Below are positions 1 through 13,654 of a stretch of 64,000 nucleotides of DNA, piece by piece. The stretch is from Trogon surrucura. Its lineage: Eukaryota > Chordata > Aves > Trogoniformes > Trogonidae. A model generated the notes under the pieces. It ran no database searches. It saw only the letters and a list, made by a program, of their open reading frames with translations, and had not been told where the DNA came from. Position 1 is the first letter of the stretch. Every line of letters starts with the position of its first letter. The DNA lies in the NCBI GenBank assembly GCA_020746105.1, contig CM036629.1:5362501-5426500 (forward strand). The letters run 5' to 3'. The position numbers and the translations under genes were made by a program.

Positions 1-1850
1 CAATGTACGTGTGAATCTACATTGAAAAAACAAACAAAATTATTCATTAACATTAACAATATTTCATGAGCAGAAGTTTGATTAGTTTAATGCTAATATT
101 TTCTAATTTCCTTCTTTTCTGAGAATCACTTTTAAACAGGATATTGATTCTATTTACGAAAAAAAGAGGCAGTTTATTAATATAAAATTGGAGTTGTGCC
201 CAGATGGAAATATGTTCTCCTTTGCAGTTATCTGCCTTATATTGAAGCTCACTGCTGAGGTTCACCTACCGTCCACAAATAGTATCTGACTTTACAGTAA
301 AGGACTTTTGGGGCTTCTTTTTCTTTTGAATTTTTCTTTCAGTATATCCTTGGTAGATTTCCTGTAGAGATTACTGGACTGATACCTGCTGCAGGTCTGG
401 CCCAGCACCAGTGGAAATACCTAGGTCCTTAGCAGAAGGTCCAAGGCTCTAATCCTGATCTGTGGAAATTAACCTGTGTGTATCCCTGGTCTCAGTCCAT
501 ACAGAGTTATGCCCTTTCCAAAAAGAGATTTTTTGAGCCCATTCGTGCAATACGTATTATTTATTTACAAATACACTTGTTCAGTGACTAATTTCTTAGT
601 CACTTTATTTTGCATTTGCTTAAATGCAGAGCTGGAAATCTGAGTTTCTCTCATATGTAGAGGAATGGTTAGTCTGTATAATGCTGTTTATTTTCCAGAG
701 GAACCTTAGTATCTCTGAAAAAAGACACTTAACACAAGCGTAGAGTGCACAAGTATAGAACAAAAACATGTCTTGTTACCTTCTAGTATCTCAGTTTTTA
801 AAAAACTTTTATTTTTATTGTCTCTCTCTTGACTTAGTCAGTTGAGCCCAGTTTTGGAGTCTAGTGTGATAATTTGGATGGAAGGAGAAACTGATGGTGG
901 AGTAAAGTGCTTCATTGGTACAACCTGCTTTAGGGGATTTTGGTGAAAAGTACCCAAGTATCTTTGCCGGTTGAGACCACAAGCAGTTCATACATCACAT
1001 CACGTGTTTTGCTGGAGCAGAGAATTGAGCTTGGACTTTGTATAGCTTAACCTGCCACCTTCACCTACTTACTTGTTTCCTCTTTAAGCTGGCTGATTCA
1101 TACAAATTCATTTGAACTTCATTTGGAGTATGAAGTGATTCATCTGATTGATTTGAATGTACTGATTCATTTAGAAATGCACATATGACCACGAGAAAAG
1201 TAAACAGTAGATTGCGACAAACTTAAACTGCAAAGAATGGAGAGCGAATTCTGTGTGTGATGTGTCTGCGTTGAGCTGTATTGGCTGGAGTTTAATTTGG
1301 GGAAAAAATATATTTCCTGTAAATATGATTAAACAATGCAGCAGAGCATCTGATATTTTCCTGGTGAATGATTGGTCATGTATGAAAGCTTTCCAGTCTT
1401 CCACCCTCACAAATAATTTAAATTCCATTATTCCTTGGGGTTTTAAAATTACTTCCAGTATTTTAAAAAGGGTTGTTGACTAGAGATGAGTAATCAACAT
1501 TTATTTTGAGCTAAAATAGACTCTTTGGCTTGCAGTCCCTAATTCATTTGTCTTGCTGTTGGTCACAGTGGAAGTATCTTTACAGTTTTTGAATCAAATG
1601 TGGTTCATAACAATGAACTTGAAAATCAATCATGTGATATTCACTAACTGCTCATTTTCTTGTTAATGTCATTGCACACTCCTTACATTTCTTTGATTAT
1701 TTGAACAGTTATTGTTTATAGACTTCAAAATACTGTGTAAATTAATCAGTGCATTACTCCATCCCTTATCTTTAGGTTAGTTCCTACTTCCCTTCAAATC
1801 ACTGAGAGCTCTTCTATCTAATACCTTTCACTGTGTGGGCTGACAACAAA

Positions 1851-2047
1851 TCATAGAATCATATAATAGAATCGTAGAACGGTTTGAGTTGGAAGGGACC
1901 TTAAAGATCATCTAATTCCAACCCCTCTGCCATGGGCGGGGACACGTCCCACTAGACCAGGTTGCTCGAAGCCTCGTCCAGCCTGGCCTTGAACACTTCC
2001 AGGGAGGGGGCATCCACAGCTTCTCTGGGCAACCTGTTCTGGTGTCT
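1851..2047 (-). mobile_element. CR1 LINE, 5'-truncated 3' end
   Basis: On plus it reads as a reverse-complement CR1 tail: repeated ATCATAGAAT-type units, then GTTGGAAGGGACCTTAAAGA, TCCAACCCC, and the GACCAGGTTGCTC and GGCCTTGAACACTTCCAGGG blocks. Similarity fades near 2047. About 200 bp, typical of avian 5'-truncated copies. Confidence 0.92.
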
Positions 2048-2455
2048 ACAGACGCATTGAATAGTTCCACATCTCAGGTTTTATTTCCCCTGATTACCTA
2101 TATAAAAAAAATGCACTCAGCCATCCTCTTTTCCTGTAGTAAGACACCATTTTCAACTTCATCTTTTTGTGCTTACCCTGTTGGTTTCTAAGGCCTGTGT
2201 TCATGAACTTTACAGCTCTGTTAGAGTTGTAACGGTTTGTATCAGCTGCTAACCTGTGCTTCCTCCTACTTGTCTTTTGTCTCATTGACTCTTGATCCTC
2301 AGCCTTAAACCCCATTTTTAAATCTCATACAAACTTACCGTGTCTCTGCTTTGTATTGATCCTGAACACCTCCCTCTAATGTGATGATTGTGATAAATAA
2401 GACTGTGCAAAGGCTGGGTAGTCTGATGAGCAAAACTGGTAGATCTCCCATCCCT

Positions 2456-2522
2456 GGGCTTGATCCTATTTCCACTCAAGTTGGGAAAAAATCTCTCATT
2501 GATTTTACTACAGCGAGGTCAA
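2456..2522. repeat. Relict amniote interspersed repeat (palindromic type)
   Basis: GGGCTTGATCCTATTTCCAC followed by TCTCTCATTGATTTTACTAC resembles the old amniote repeats whose units read like TGATCCTGCTCCCATTGAAG and CCCATTGACTTCAATGGGAG. The copy is diverged and I do not give it a family name. Confidence 0.4.
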
Positions 2523-2584
2523 TATTAAATTTACACGTATCTGTATTTATAACTTTGCATTTCTGGTGGTGAATTTTCCTCCTT

Positions 2585-2687
2585 CTGGGAGGTCTAGTTA
2601 AGGGTATCTCTGCCCATGGCAGGGAGGTTGGATTAGATGATCTCTAACATCCCTTCCAACCTAAGACATTCTGTGATTCTGTAATTT
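2585..2687 (+). mobile_element. CR1 LINE, short 3' end
   Basis: Plus-sense CR1 tail: GCCCATGGCAGGGAGGTTGG, ATTAGATGATCTC, CCCTTCCAACC and ATTCTGTGATTCTG. It lies about 540 bp from the oppositely oriented copy at 1851-2047, so the two tails form an imperfect inverted repeat. Confidence 0.88.
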
Positions 2688-4538
2688 TCCTAAAAATGTA
2701 ACATAGAACTCTGTAGAAAATGAACTTCTGGATTCTGGGGGTCTATCTTGCAACGATCTCTCAGATCAGAGCTTCCTTCTGTAAAACTTGAACATCCAGG
2801 TGTATGGACTAAATGTACACGTGGTTAGTTTAGATTTTGCATTGGCCAGCATTGCAATGCCTGAATCTTAAGGTTTATGTGATCCGTAGCAAGTTAAGTA
2901 CTCAGGTATCTGAACGTGTTAGAGCAGAGGATCCACAACCAAGCTGGAAAACTCAAGAAAAACTAAAAAGAAAACAATGACGAGATACTGTCTATTTCTA
3001 TCCAGTATCATATTTTTCCCCCCAGAATATGAGATGCGGGATACAGCCTATCAGCTGTAATGCCCTCATCCACTTCATGGATTTCATGCAACATCTAAAA
3101 CTATATCCCAAATGATGAAGAGGATACGTAGAAGTGAAGGAAGGTTTTCTCAGTGCCTCCAGTTGAAACTGTTCTACTTTGCGAAGACAGTGGAATGTCC
3201 AGTAGGCAGTGAGAGAGAGCAAAAATACTGCTGTGACTGACTGGTCAGCGCTTCTGTCGGAGAGGGTGGGCGTGATGTTCCTGTTTGGCTTCGGCAGCGT
3301 CCCTTTGTGGAACATCACATCTGGAAAACCAGCTGCTGTGCGCATTGTGCGAGGGGAGTCCTGAACAGAGCCTGGTGACTAAGTACAAATGGGTTTGGGC
3401 AAAAGCAAGGTGCAGAATTGAGCAGAAGCAGATGCAATCTAATCTTTATGCCTTGGCTGGTGCTGCTGTTCAGCGGTCTCCTCGATGACTCAGTTACGTG
3501 GTGAAATCAGCTTGCTGAATCCAAAGAAAAAAAGTGGCTTTTATGACAAGGGAAGGTTCTTTTTTGGTAATCTGTTCACAAAGTAGAACATTAACCCACT
3601 GCAAATCATACTCCCATAATATAAATGTCATCTTCCTTAATGTTCAAAGTACAGGTTCTACACAGAGAAAATTGTGAGGTCTCACAGAATAGAAGAGAGA
3701 ACATTTCAGAACATTAATTGACTTACAGGGTGAGAACCTCACCCCAAGCATGGGGGTTTGGCTTTTTGTTCTTGGTTCGTTATAATTCTTTTTGTATCAG
3801 TTGAAGATGACCTATTTTTCTAGTGCTAAGATTTGAATCTCTAAAAAATCTACCGTTCTTGGCAAATGAACAAGACCTTCCTCCTCTTTTAAAAAGACAG
3901 TTATTTTCATGTATATAACCTGTGGTGAGCTGCTTTAATTAGAAAACCCAAACTGTGATTTAGTGTTTGGGTAGATCACATGCAAGTAATGCACAGGCAA
4001 AAATAATCCAGGCTTCCACAAATCCAGTGCCTCAGCTCACCGCTGGTTTGTAAGGTGATATAAAGATTTATTTTCAAGAAAGCATGTTTTTAAACATATG
4101 GCTGTTACACATGTTAAGAATACGACAATCTGAAAGTTGCATTAGTGAGCACACGCTCAAAATGCTACCTCAGTGGACTTACTGCAGTCAGCCAGCGCTC
4201 ACAAACGCAGGCACTTTTGTATTGTAAAAGGGATTATTGGCACAATTCTAAGAGAACAAAGACTTTGCCTAAACACTGAGAGAAAGCTTGCCAACAAAGA
4301 CACAAAAGACAGGTTCTCCAAAGCAGCTATGGAAATTTGGTACTTCATTTCCATTGATGCAAATTTTGAAAATATCTCATGGGGAGATGCTCTGTTTTCT
4401 TTGACTTGGAAAGGAGCCCCGTCGCTGCTGGGATGTGCAGTCCAGTCATTCCGCGGGTCACCTTAAAACAAGGGGAACTACAGCCTCGGGGAATCTGAAA
4501 GTTTCAGTGGGGCAGAGATGCACCAGGTTAGTTTGCAA

Positions 4539-4571
4539 ATCATAGAATTATTCAGGTTGGAAGGGCCTGCC
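4539..4571 (-). mobile_element. CR1 LINE tail fragment
   Basis: AATCATAGAATTATTCAGGT followed by TGGAAGGGCCT is the reverse complement of the last bases of CR1. Only about 33 bp are recognisable. Confidence 0.7.
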
Positions 4572-7500
4572 AAGCTTTAGTTTAACACAGAGTAAAAATA
4601 AAGTAAGTTTTCAAAATAATTATGTATATTCACGACCTATTTGTCCTCATAGTACTTACATGAATGTTACTTAGATTTGATTTAAGAGCAAACTACCTTT
4701 TCTGGAACTGGGGCCCATGTTCACAGCAGGCCGTTGTTAATTAGTCTAAAAGACACCAGTGCCTGTTATTGAGGAGTATAAAAATTTATAAAGAATATAA
4801 AGATTCTGCAAGAAACTTTGGGATGTGTTAGACAGTCAGATACTTACTGCATTCATGTCACAAGTGCAGAACTACTGTCATCAGTAAAGAGAAGCTGTTA
4901 GAAAATCAGAATTTCTTTATACTTGGTGTTACGGGTTGCTGTCTTCTAAAGATAGTAATATAAATTATAGCTAAGTCATAAACATTGTTATCTCAAGTAC
5001 TTTTTATTTAATTTCTCCTATGATGGCAGTTTTGTGGGACTGCATTTCAACTTTATCCTTTTGCCTTTTTCCCCTGAGCCTTTACCTTCATTGACGCATT
5101 ATTCAGTTTTAAATAATTGCGTTTGCTTTTGGTGGAAATTCATCCTGGCTGTGCCGACTTCCTTTTGTCTACTGCACCTTTTGCTTGCGCGCAGAGAATG
5201 ACACCCACCTCACCGTCCCTAGCTGCAGCAGAACCTTTTGGTGTCTCTCTCCCACCAAGTTCACATGGGAATTGAGTGCCCGACCCCTCGCTGTGTGCTG
5301 CTGGGGACAGGTTTCTGCTGCGTCACCCGTGGTGTGTCCAGGGCGTATTTGTGGCCTTCCTGGCAGGATCTTCCTTGTTTTCCTGGTGTTTTTTTCATTA
5401 TGACTGTGCAGGAGAGCTGCTGGCCTCGCTGCTGCTGTGTGTTTAGTTGTTCCTGTATGTGTCAGGAATACGAATAATTTTTTTTTTTTTCATTTATGAT
5501 GTAATTTCAGTCCATTTATGGTGGCATGTCTTTGTGCTTGTGGTGGTCTTCTTCAGTGCTTCGGCTATTTCAAAATCTTTATTTTAAAAATCTCTTAATT
5601 TTTGTAGCTCACGTTAGAGAAACTTAAAGTGTGCTTTTAAATAAAAGCCCCTCCTCTGTGACTTAGACTTTCATAGCTTGCCTGTACACTGGCCACTGTA
5701 CAGTGGACATTGGAATCCTTTCTGTTTTTAAATGGATTTGCATAGCACATGAAAAGTGAATGCAGTCTATTGCAGCATGGTTTTTTGCACTCTTTTTCAG
5801 TAATTACATATCATTATAGTGGTACTTAAATGCACCCTGACTAAACATTTTATTAGTACTTTACTACTTAATTAACAACTATTGATGAAAACAGTCCCCA
5901 TACTGAGAATTACTCCATTTAAGCATCCACCCTGATGAAATGTAACTCTCCGTTTGAAGGAATATATTTGACATTCTGTGGAATGTTTTTTCTGGGTTGT
6001 TTCTTGAAAGTGAGCCACTTATTTAGTGCTGAGTATCTGAAATTATTTAAAACAGTCTCTGCTTATGCTTGCTGCATAAAAATTGCAGAGACTATATAAA
6101 TAAAATTCTGAACACAAATTCACATATTTATCTGGGTGAAGAGCCTTCATCCAACAAGCCACTGAGCTGTAAAGCATTCAGATTTTTCTGCTGCTAAATC
6201 AACAATTGTGTTAGTCTTGTGGTGCCACTGCGTGTCTCCGTTCACCTGGTCCCTTACTCTCCTGTTCAATACGTTGCAGGCAGCGTAAACTGGTATCACC
6301 TGCAGATGTTGGCATTTCCCAGGGCCATACACGCAAAAAACCAGAAAGTTGTTTGGGTATGGGAGTGTGAGAATGGGCAAATAAATTTCTATTTTTATCT
6401 AGATTATTTTTTTAGACAGTTTTTTGATGGAGGAATGCTGGGTATATGAAGGAGTGCTCTGGAGAGTTCTGGAGCTCTGCAGGATTTCTGGGAATTAATG
6501 CTGGGATAACGATGGAAGATTACTTAGAGCTTGCTGCGTACAGGAAAGATGTGTCATGATTTCCTTCCACAAACTGCAAGCTTAATACTGCAAGCTGACA
6601 ATCTTCTACATTCCTCTTTCTTTATGAATTTCAGATGGAGGACTTTAGCAGCATACATGGGGAATTTGCTTTCAAAACTGAAGTTCTGCAGGACCTGGTT
6701 CTCTTCTCACAGTTGCGTAAGCCAAGCGCGAGCCATGACAGAATCGTTCACAGTGAGTGACATCAGTTTCTCATCAAAGTCATTCCTCTGTTGGACTTTT
6801 GTATTTCCAGTCCGTAGAAGCATTAAAGATTTTTTGCCATCTGGCAGAAGGACAGGGCTGGAGGTTGGGGTAAAAATCTTTTCACTCACTCCGGCCAGAT
6901 TTGACAGGGTTTGCTTCTTAGTGCTGGAGGTGATGGTTTTGTCTAAACTTTGGGCTTAGGGTTTACAAGGGCTGTTACATGGGATAATTCTGTCATAGCT
7001 CTGTGCAGGGAACCTAGCTATGAGTATTTCCACCCTGCTCATACATTAGATATCTGTACAAACTTATTCTTACCACTGCTGTCGTTTCACAACCCAGGCT
7101 TAATCCAGGACAAACAATAATATTAAATGGATGTTACTGGGTATGAGTTGAGTTCTTGTAGAAGATGGCTCAGGCCGTGGAGCTCAGTGGGACAAGATAT
7201 GCAAAAAACCTTACTTGTTTGTGTAGGAATTTGTAGGATTGAGCAACATGGGCTATGGCAGAGCTACCTGTTTCCAGCCTTCAACTGGGAGCTGTTTCTG
7301 TTTCTTAATGAGGGTAAGTTGGAAGTTCACAGCTGGTCTATAATTACCCTGTAAAGGTAATAAGTAGAGTCTTCCCCCTCTTTCTCCTCCTCCACAGGTG
7401 TCCAATGTGGTTATTTACACCTGTGAAGAGTGAGTAAGAAAGTAGGTATAAAATGCTGCCATTCTGGTTTGGCAGTGTTTAACAACCTTGTAAGTGAGTG

Positions 7501-10500
7501 TTCATATTTTCAGGTGGGAAATTGGGTCTTCTTTCAAATCTTTTTTAATTTTTTTTTTAATCCTCAGTCTTTTTATCCTTTTTTTGCTATCCTGAATAGA
7601 ATATCCAGGGTGATCACACAAAGTGATGCTTCAGTGGGGAATTTCTTAAGAGGGATTAATTTAAAAATAATTTAGGAAATCTCATCAAACACTCCACAAG
7701 AACACTGTGAAGCAAAGTAGCATGCACAGATACCCCTTTGGGAATATGACAGATCATCTGAACTGTATTTTCATTAGGAAAATGTACTTCTTTTTATATC
7801 TGTACAAGTATTTAGTATTACTGATTCTAATGCTCTCACAAAACCCTTCCACACTCAGCCTTGCCAGGATTATCAGTGGGATTTTTGTCAGAATAAGGAT
7901 CATAAGACTGGACATTCATGAACCTCGTTCTCATCAGTTTGTTGATTGCAATTTTCTTAAGCATTTGTTCTAATTTAAAATTTGAGAGCTTCTGTAAGTT
8001 GGAGGAAAATGAAGATGGTTGCCTGTACTTACGGAGACAAAATTCCAGTAATATTTTTATTTTAATGGAGTGTTTTTATTCTGTTCATAACAAAAGTGTT
8101 CTCTGGCGTGAGGGTTAAATGCATTCTTGACACTTGATTCCCTACCCTGCCTGCTGACTCACCACTTCGTTGGCCCCCAGCCATGGTACGATTGTGGAGT
8201 GTGTTTACCAAGTGCTCGAATCACAAATGGAGTGCTGTTGGGTTTTCTCGTACTTGGAACAGTTGGGGAAAAAATTTAGCCTTTCAAATGAGCTATATGG
8301 CAGCCTACTTCTTGAAAGCTATTTAATCTTGCAACAGATTTGTAGAGAAAGTGGATTCATTTAACAAACATTTAGAGACGGGCAGTGTCTTTGTGTTGCA
8401 ACTAGTTACAGCCATGTATGGAAGATGAATCCTACCAGGTCTAGTGTGTTTGGGGATATTTCTTTCGAGCTGGCATCACATGAGCATCCAGGAAACTAAG
8501 TCTATCTACATGTAAATACATGAAAAATATGATGTCCTGTTTTTCTGGTGTGATTAACTGAGGCATAGCACGGTGCTGGGCTGGCAGAGGTGTTAGGATC
8601 ACCTTGTCCATTGCTTTTTTCAGGTGGACCTGGTGACTGGCGTAAGAAACTTGCAGGCTGCTTTGCCGCTAATAACTCCCATTGCTTCAGATGGCGTTCC
8701 AGGGAGCAGCCCTGGGCAAAGGAGTGATGAAAGGTCATTACAGCAGGACAACCCCCAGAGGGCTGGACCACTGATATTATTAAGGCTTGCTTTCAGAAAT
8801 AAAGGGAGGATCAGGGTCGAGCAATTGTCGACTCCAAGCCCTGCTCTCCAAGCAGTGGGCATGCTGCTGCTGGTCGGCAAAGCCCTGTTCCTCTGACCTT
8901 TACCCCTGAAGCAGCAGGGAATCCCTTGGCAGCTCAGCTGGCAGGAGTTTTGAGTTGTTGCTCATTATGAGCCTAATGGGCAAAAAGTGGACTTGGAGGG
9001 AATTGTTTGCCGGAATCCGAGTCCCTGACAAACAACTTGCTGCAGCTGCATACAAATAAACAAGTGAGAGGCTAAGATAATGCAGATCTTGAATAATTAG
9101 GCATAGGAAGAGTTTCTCGTGAATACCTTTATGCACTTAATGAACCTCTTGTAGAAAGTGAATACCCTAGAGCCTGGAATGCAGCGTATGTGATCTCTAA
9201 CCAGAAGGTTGGAAGGACAGCAGTATGAAATTGCTAATCTTTTTTTGAGTACTAGAAGTTGTAGCACTTATTTACAAACACATCAGAAACACATTTCTGG
9301 ATGGTTGTGAATAACTTACTCCTAGATGATAGAAATTAACTTAATCCTAACAAGGCAAGATTGCCACTTAGTGTTTAAATAATTTTTCGTTATGTTAGAT
9401 GCAGCTTTTTGTTTAATGTCTCAGGAGGCAGTGGCAGTTCAATAGCCCGTTTCCAACATGACTCTTTGTTGCAAAGAGCATTTTCACTTTTCCCTTTTAG
9501 TTGTTCACCCATGTATTTCTGTCTATGACTGATGTATAGAGTAAGTTTCACAGATACCACAGAATCCAAGTCATCCAGAATCCAAGTTGATAAATATGAC
9601 TGAAGAGTTGAGGAAGGTTAAAACACAGCACAGCACGTCTTTCTATCAACAAGAGTAGTGATAAAATCGAAAATGGGGAATTTTATTCAAAATTTCTTAG
9701 ACTCTGCTGTTAAATTTTGAACTAAGGATATTGTACCCTGCCTCCTGTGCTCCTCCTTATATCTTTCTGATCAGTGCCACGTTATTTCCTGAAGATGTTG
9801 GCTACAAGATATTCCCTGTAGTATTATGATGAAGGAGTTTGCTGTGGTGTCTGTCAACCGCTGGGGTTGACCTAGAAGCAACTGCAGTCAGTAGGAGGAT
9901 CTCCACTGATGCTGGTGGCATTGACTTAGATCTGCTGAATTTGCTTAAGTGACACCAGTGCCAGGAAGTGCTAAAAGAAAGGTGGTACCATTTACGTTAG
10001 GATTTTTAAGTTACTAAATGATAGACTCTTTCCTTTTCCCAAAATGAAGATTTCCTTCTTTCGCCCATAATACTTTAGACAGTTCCAGGTGCAAATTATT
10101 GTGTCAAGCCAGGTGGATTTAATAATGGGAATTGAACAAAGTTTTTAAAGGTTCTATTTTTATTATATATCTGTAATGAGCAAATTTTGTGAAACCAAGG
10201 AAAGAGTAGAAATTAAAGCAAAGTAGTACCAGCACAACTTAAATGGTTTGAATCCTGGAGTGGGCTGTTAGTCTAGCTTTCTCAGTAATTTGAAACTCTC
10301 TCCATTCTATAAGTGACATTAAACCCAAAACTTGTCAATAAAACCATTAGACAAGAAAGGTGTCATCCTTCATTCATCATGTGCACATTGCTTACAGTCC
10401 AGGGCAAGCTATGGTACGCTACGTCCTGACAAGAGTCACTGTAATAAATAATTGGATTTGTTGATGGTGAAGCAAGACTAAATTGCTCAATCCTTTGCTC

Positions 10501-11337
10501 TAAATAGCTGACCACAGGTTTTGCTAACAGCATCTGTCAGTTTAAAGCTAACCAATATACTTGCTAGAACAAAACAGTTGTCCTTTGAATCAAGTGTAGG
10601 TCATTTTTCCAGACCTTGTTGTATAGGTGGTTTGGGGGACACTGGCTCTCTGTAAAAACATTCTTTCTCTCCTGCCCCAGGCAGAAGTAATTTATGGGTA
10701 CTCTTCTAATCATGGGAGATACATGATTGGAAACAACACTCATGGATGCTACGGCCAAATGATCCCTTTGTATAGCAAAGACCCCACGGCAGGATTGCTG
10801 TGTGTGACCACGCAGTAGGAGCACAGGGTGATCCAGCTTCACACTGCACCAAGGGTGTTCTGGGCTGAATCGTGGCCTCCGTGGCGAGTACTGCTTCAAA
10901 ATCAGATTCCCTCATGGGGAGTCAAAATGCTGCCTGCAATAGTTGGTTCTGGGCAGACAGGCTTTAGGTGACGTGTCAAATAGTAGAAGGGATAATGTTG
11001 GAGAAGGCGTCCTCGAAGTGTATTTATAAGACAGATCTCGGCAGTTGTCTTGGATTTGATCGCGAAATGATGAATGAGACAGATCATGATAAATGATTTC
11101 AGAGTTCTGCAATAGCAGTGTCTTGTAGCGCCCTGGTTTTTGCCATTTGGAAAACAAAAAGTTTTCAGTTTAATTTCTCTTTTAAAAAGCCTGGTAGACA
11201 GCTACTTTCTTTTGAAAGGTGGAAGTCCGTGAATAGCTTTATCATATATAATATATAGGTCTGTGACTACTACTTACCACATTCATTCTGATTATGTAAA
11301 ACTGAAAATCACTGCATTGAAATGAAGTTTCAATGTT

Positions 11338-11343
11338 TTTATT
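11338..11343 (-). terminator. CDYL2: Candidate distal polyadenylation signal of CDYL2
   Basis: AATAAA on the minus strand (TTTATT on plus). Immediately downstream in transcript sense is an inverted repeat at 11335-11315 with 8-nt arms (CATTGAAA / TTTCAATG) and a 5-nt loop. A T/G-containing stretch follows near 11275-11300. This is the most distal good candidate before the sequence changes character. Confidence 0.4.
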
Positions 11344-12589
11344 CAAAGCAGCTTCTCACAATGTATAAATACTGCATATTAACACACATGAAAAATACAA
11401 CTTCTAAGGCACCCAGAAATGTGTCCATACACTAGTTACAGGACCATCAACAAATAAATTGTGTACAATTTGATCTAGACAGTCAATATTTGATATATCA
11501 GAAGATACAAGTCCCTCAGTACTGTACCAGTTTCAGAAAATATTTACAACACTGTGATATAGGGGTGCCTGTACCCTTATAATATTATAATATGTACTCA
11601 TCATTACAAATATTAGAAACTGTTTTAGTCTGTTCCATGGCGTTCTGACAAAATAACTTAAGGGCCTAATTTGCCAAGTTCTACAATTAATTCTTTGTGC
11701 AAGTTCTGAAAATAAATTTACATTGACATAATTTGTGAATTTTTGGTTCTTTGCTTCATCTCAGAGGTTTGGTAATAAGCCTTACCAATAGACATGCCAT
11801 CCTAGCTGAACGTCACTCCTTTCCCAGCAGGTCAGTGGATACATCTTTTCCCCTTACGCTTGACACGGATGAGAACGCAGTGTTTGCAGCAGAAAGAGAC
11901 TATTTGATCTTCAGTTCAAATGTCAAACTAGTTCACCGGCGAAGGAACTAATGCTTCGTTAGAATAATGCAGTTCTTTGGTCCTTTGTTTTTATGGAAGG
12001 CATAACATTTTTATTCACTAAAAATTGAAATCCTGTCTGTGAGCAAGCAAGCTAGTGAATGACTTTCAGTGTAGTATTTAAAGTAGCAGTAAAGAGATTT
12101 AATATGGCTTAAAACATACGGTTAATTGGGCAGACACAGATAACACATCTAGGATACCGAGTACCCAAATGTACTATGATTAAGATTGTCTATAAGTCTC
12201 TTATGTAAACTTCTTTAGTGTCTCCTAAAGAGCGCTGGCTTTAGCCAGATTTGACTTTTATAGACCCAGCCACACAAAGCCTGAGATTAAACTACCGTGG
12301 TTGGGAGCACAAATGCACAGTTTATATATAACAAAGCCCACGCTGACAAGTCTACCTATGTTGTTCGAAAGAAACAACCCGTATTATCCTTTTCACAAGA
12401 AAAACTTAAGGCCCTGTACTCTGATTTGCTAACTTTCTTACAGCAATTATTTGGGGAAGTCCTTAGTACTACATAGGCGATTATGTAGCTTTAAAGATTT
12501 CTTGTACCTAATGGTAAGGCTTATTCACAAATGTAATACATTTATAAGTTACATTTAAAACTGTAAAGGCTGGCAAAATAATAATAATT

Positions 12590-12603
12590 AAAAAAAAAAA
12601 AAA
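12590..12603 (+). repeat. A14 homopolymer
   Basis: Fourteen A residues in a row on plus, preceded by an ATAATAATT stretch. It falls inside the probable CDYL2 3'UTR, where it would appear as a U-tract in the transcript. Confidence 0.9.
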
Positions 12604-13654
12604 GAAACCAAACCAGAATAAAACAAACCTCAACCAAAATTCTCTGTTTATCCCTAACATTAAAAGAGCGGTTTATTCTACTGAAAAACTATTGGCACAA
12701 ACCCATTATATTATAGATTAAAAGAACAGTTAATAGTAGTGAAAAAGATTGCCTAAAACGCATACCCTAACCTACCACAGAAATATAAAAGTTTATATTC
12801 TGAAAATATATACTGTATTAAAGTTTGTAAGCTTATTCATTTAAACAGAAATGTACTGAAATAGTAAACTAAGCAACACGTATCTACAGCAAAAATATAC
12901 ATGCAGGACAACACAAAATAAATTGCTTACCTTTAATATCTACAAATGCAAAACTGTAGATTTTTAAAGATTGTACAAAACAATTTACACAAGAATAAAA
13001 TAACATACTTAACAACAAATTGCATTTATAATCTTAAATACTGTGAATATTAGTAAAGGTACCCAGACTAATATGTACAGTACATCTAGATATCTGAATA
13101 CCTAGTAAGGACAGAAACACAAGAGAAAACTGATTCTGATCTTTAAATACTGGAAAAGAAGCTTTTGACATTTTTATTACTCTTTTTAGAAGGGAAAATA
13201 GATTCCATGAAAACTAGATTGTAACTGTATAGATATGAATAATTAAAAATGTTAACTATGGTTAGCGCTTGCTTTAATGGAAAAATAAGTATAGAAAATG
13301 TATTTCAACCATTCTTTTGTCATAAAAAATGCTAAGATACAGATATCTGAAAATTCAGATGAAATGATGCAGTTGAAAGGTCTAACAACTTAGGATTTTC
13401 CTCTGTTTGAAAATCTCATATGGAAAGCATACCTTCACATTGCTGAGCAATTTTTTGATATTTATCTACAAAAAACAAGCCTAGTATTGAAATAAACTTC
13501 ATAATATCTTATTAACACATGACTAGGAGTTATGGCTCTCTGGACGGGAATAAAGGAAAAAAAAGGAAGTTGAGGAATCATGGTACTTTCCATTGCCTTT
13601 TTTTTTTTTCTTTTTAATTTTTTTTTCTCTCAAGTCATATGCTGGAGGCCTGGT

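Larger units (their letters stand above)
1..11337. other. Intergenic sequence downstream of CDYL2
   Basis: I recognise no protein-coding gene here on either strand. In mammals the next gene on this side is DYNLRB2, but none of its small roadblock-domain exons could be found, so it is either further left or not adjacent here. The segment holds CR1 tails at 1851-2047, 2585-2687 and 4539-4571, a relict repeat at 2456-2522, and two exon-like segments at 6635-6752 and 10681-10818 that I cannot assign. The longest open frame (6531-6959, 142 codons) is not recognised. Confidence 0.7.

Noticed and set aside
2998-3345. 115-codon minus frame
   Set aside because: Unrecognised and without supporting signals; treated as chance.
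6531-6959. 142-codon plus frame, the longest single open frame in the window
   Set aside because: No recognisable domain, unusual composition, and no neighbouring exons in frame; the exon-like segment inside it uses another phase.
1-11337. DYNLRB2, expected next to CDYL2 from mammalian gene order
   Set aside because: Scanned for its small roadblock-domain exons and found none; it is probably outside the window.
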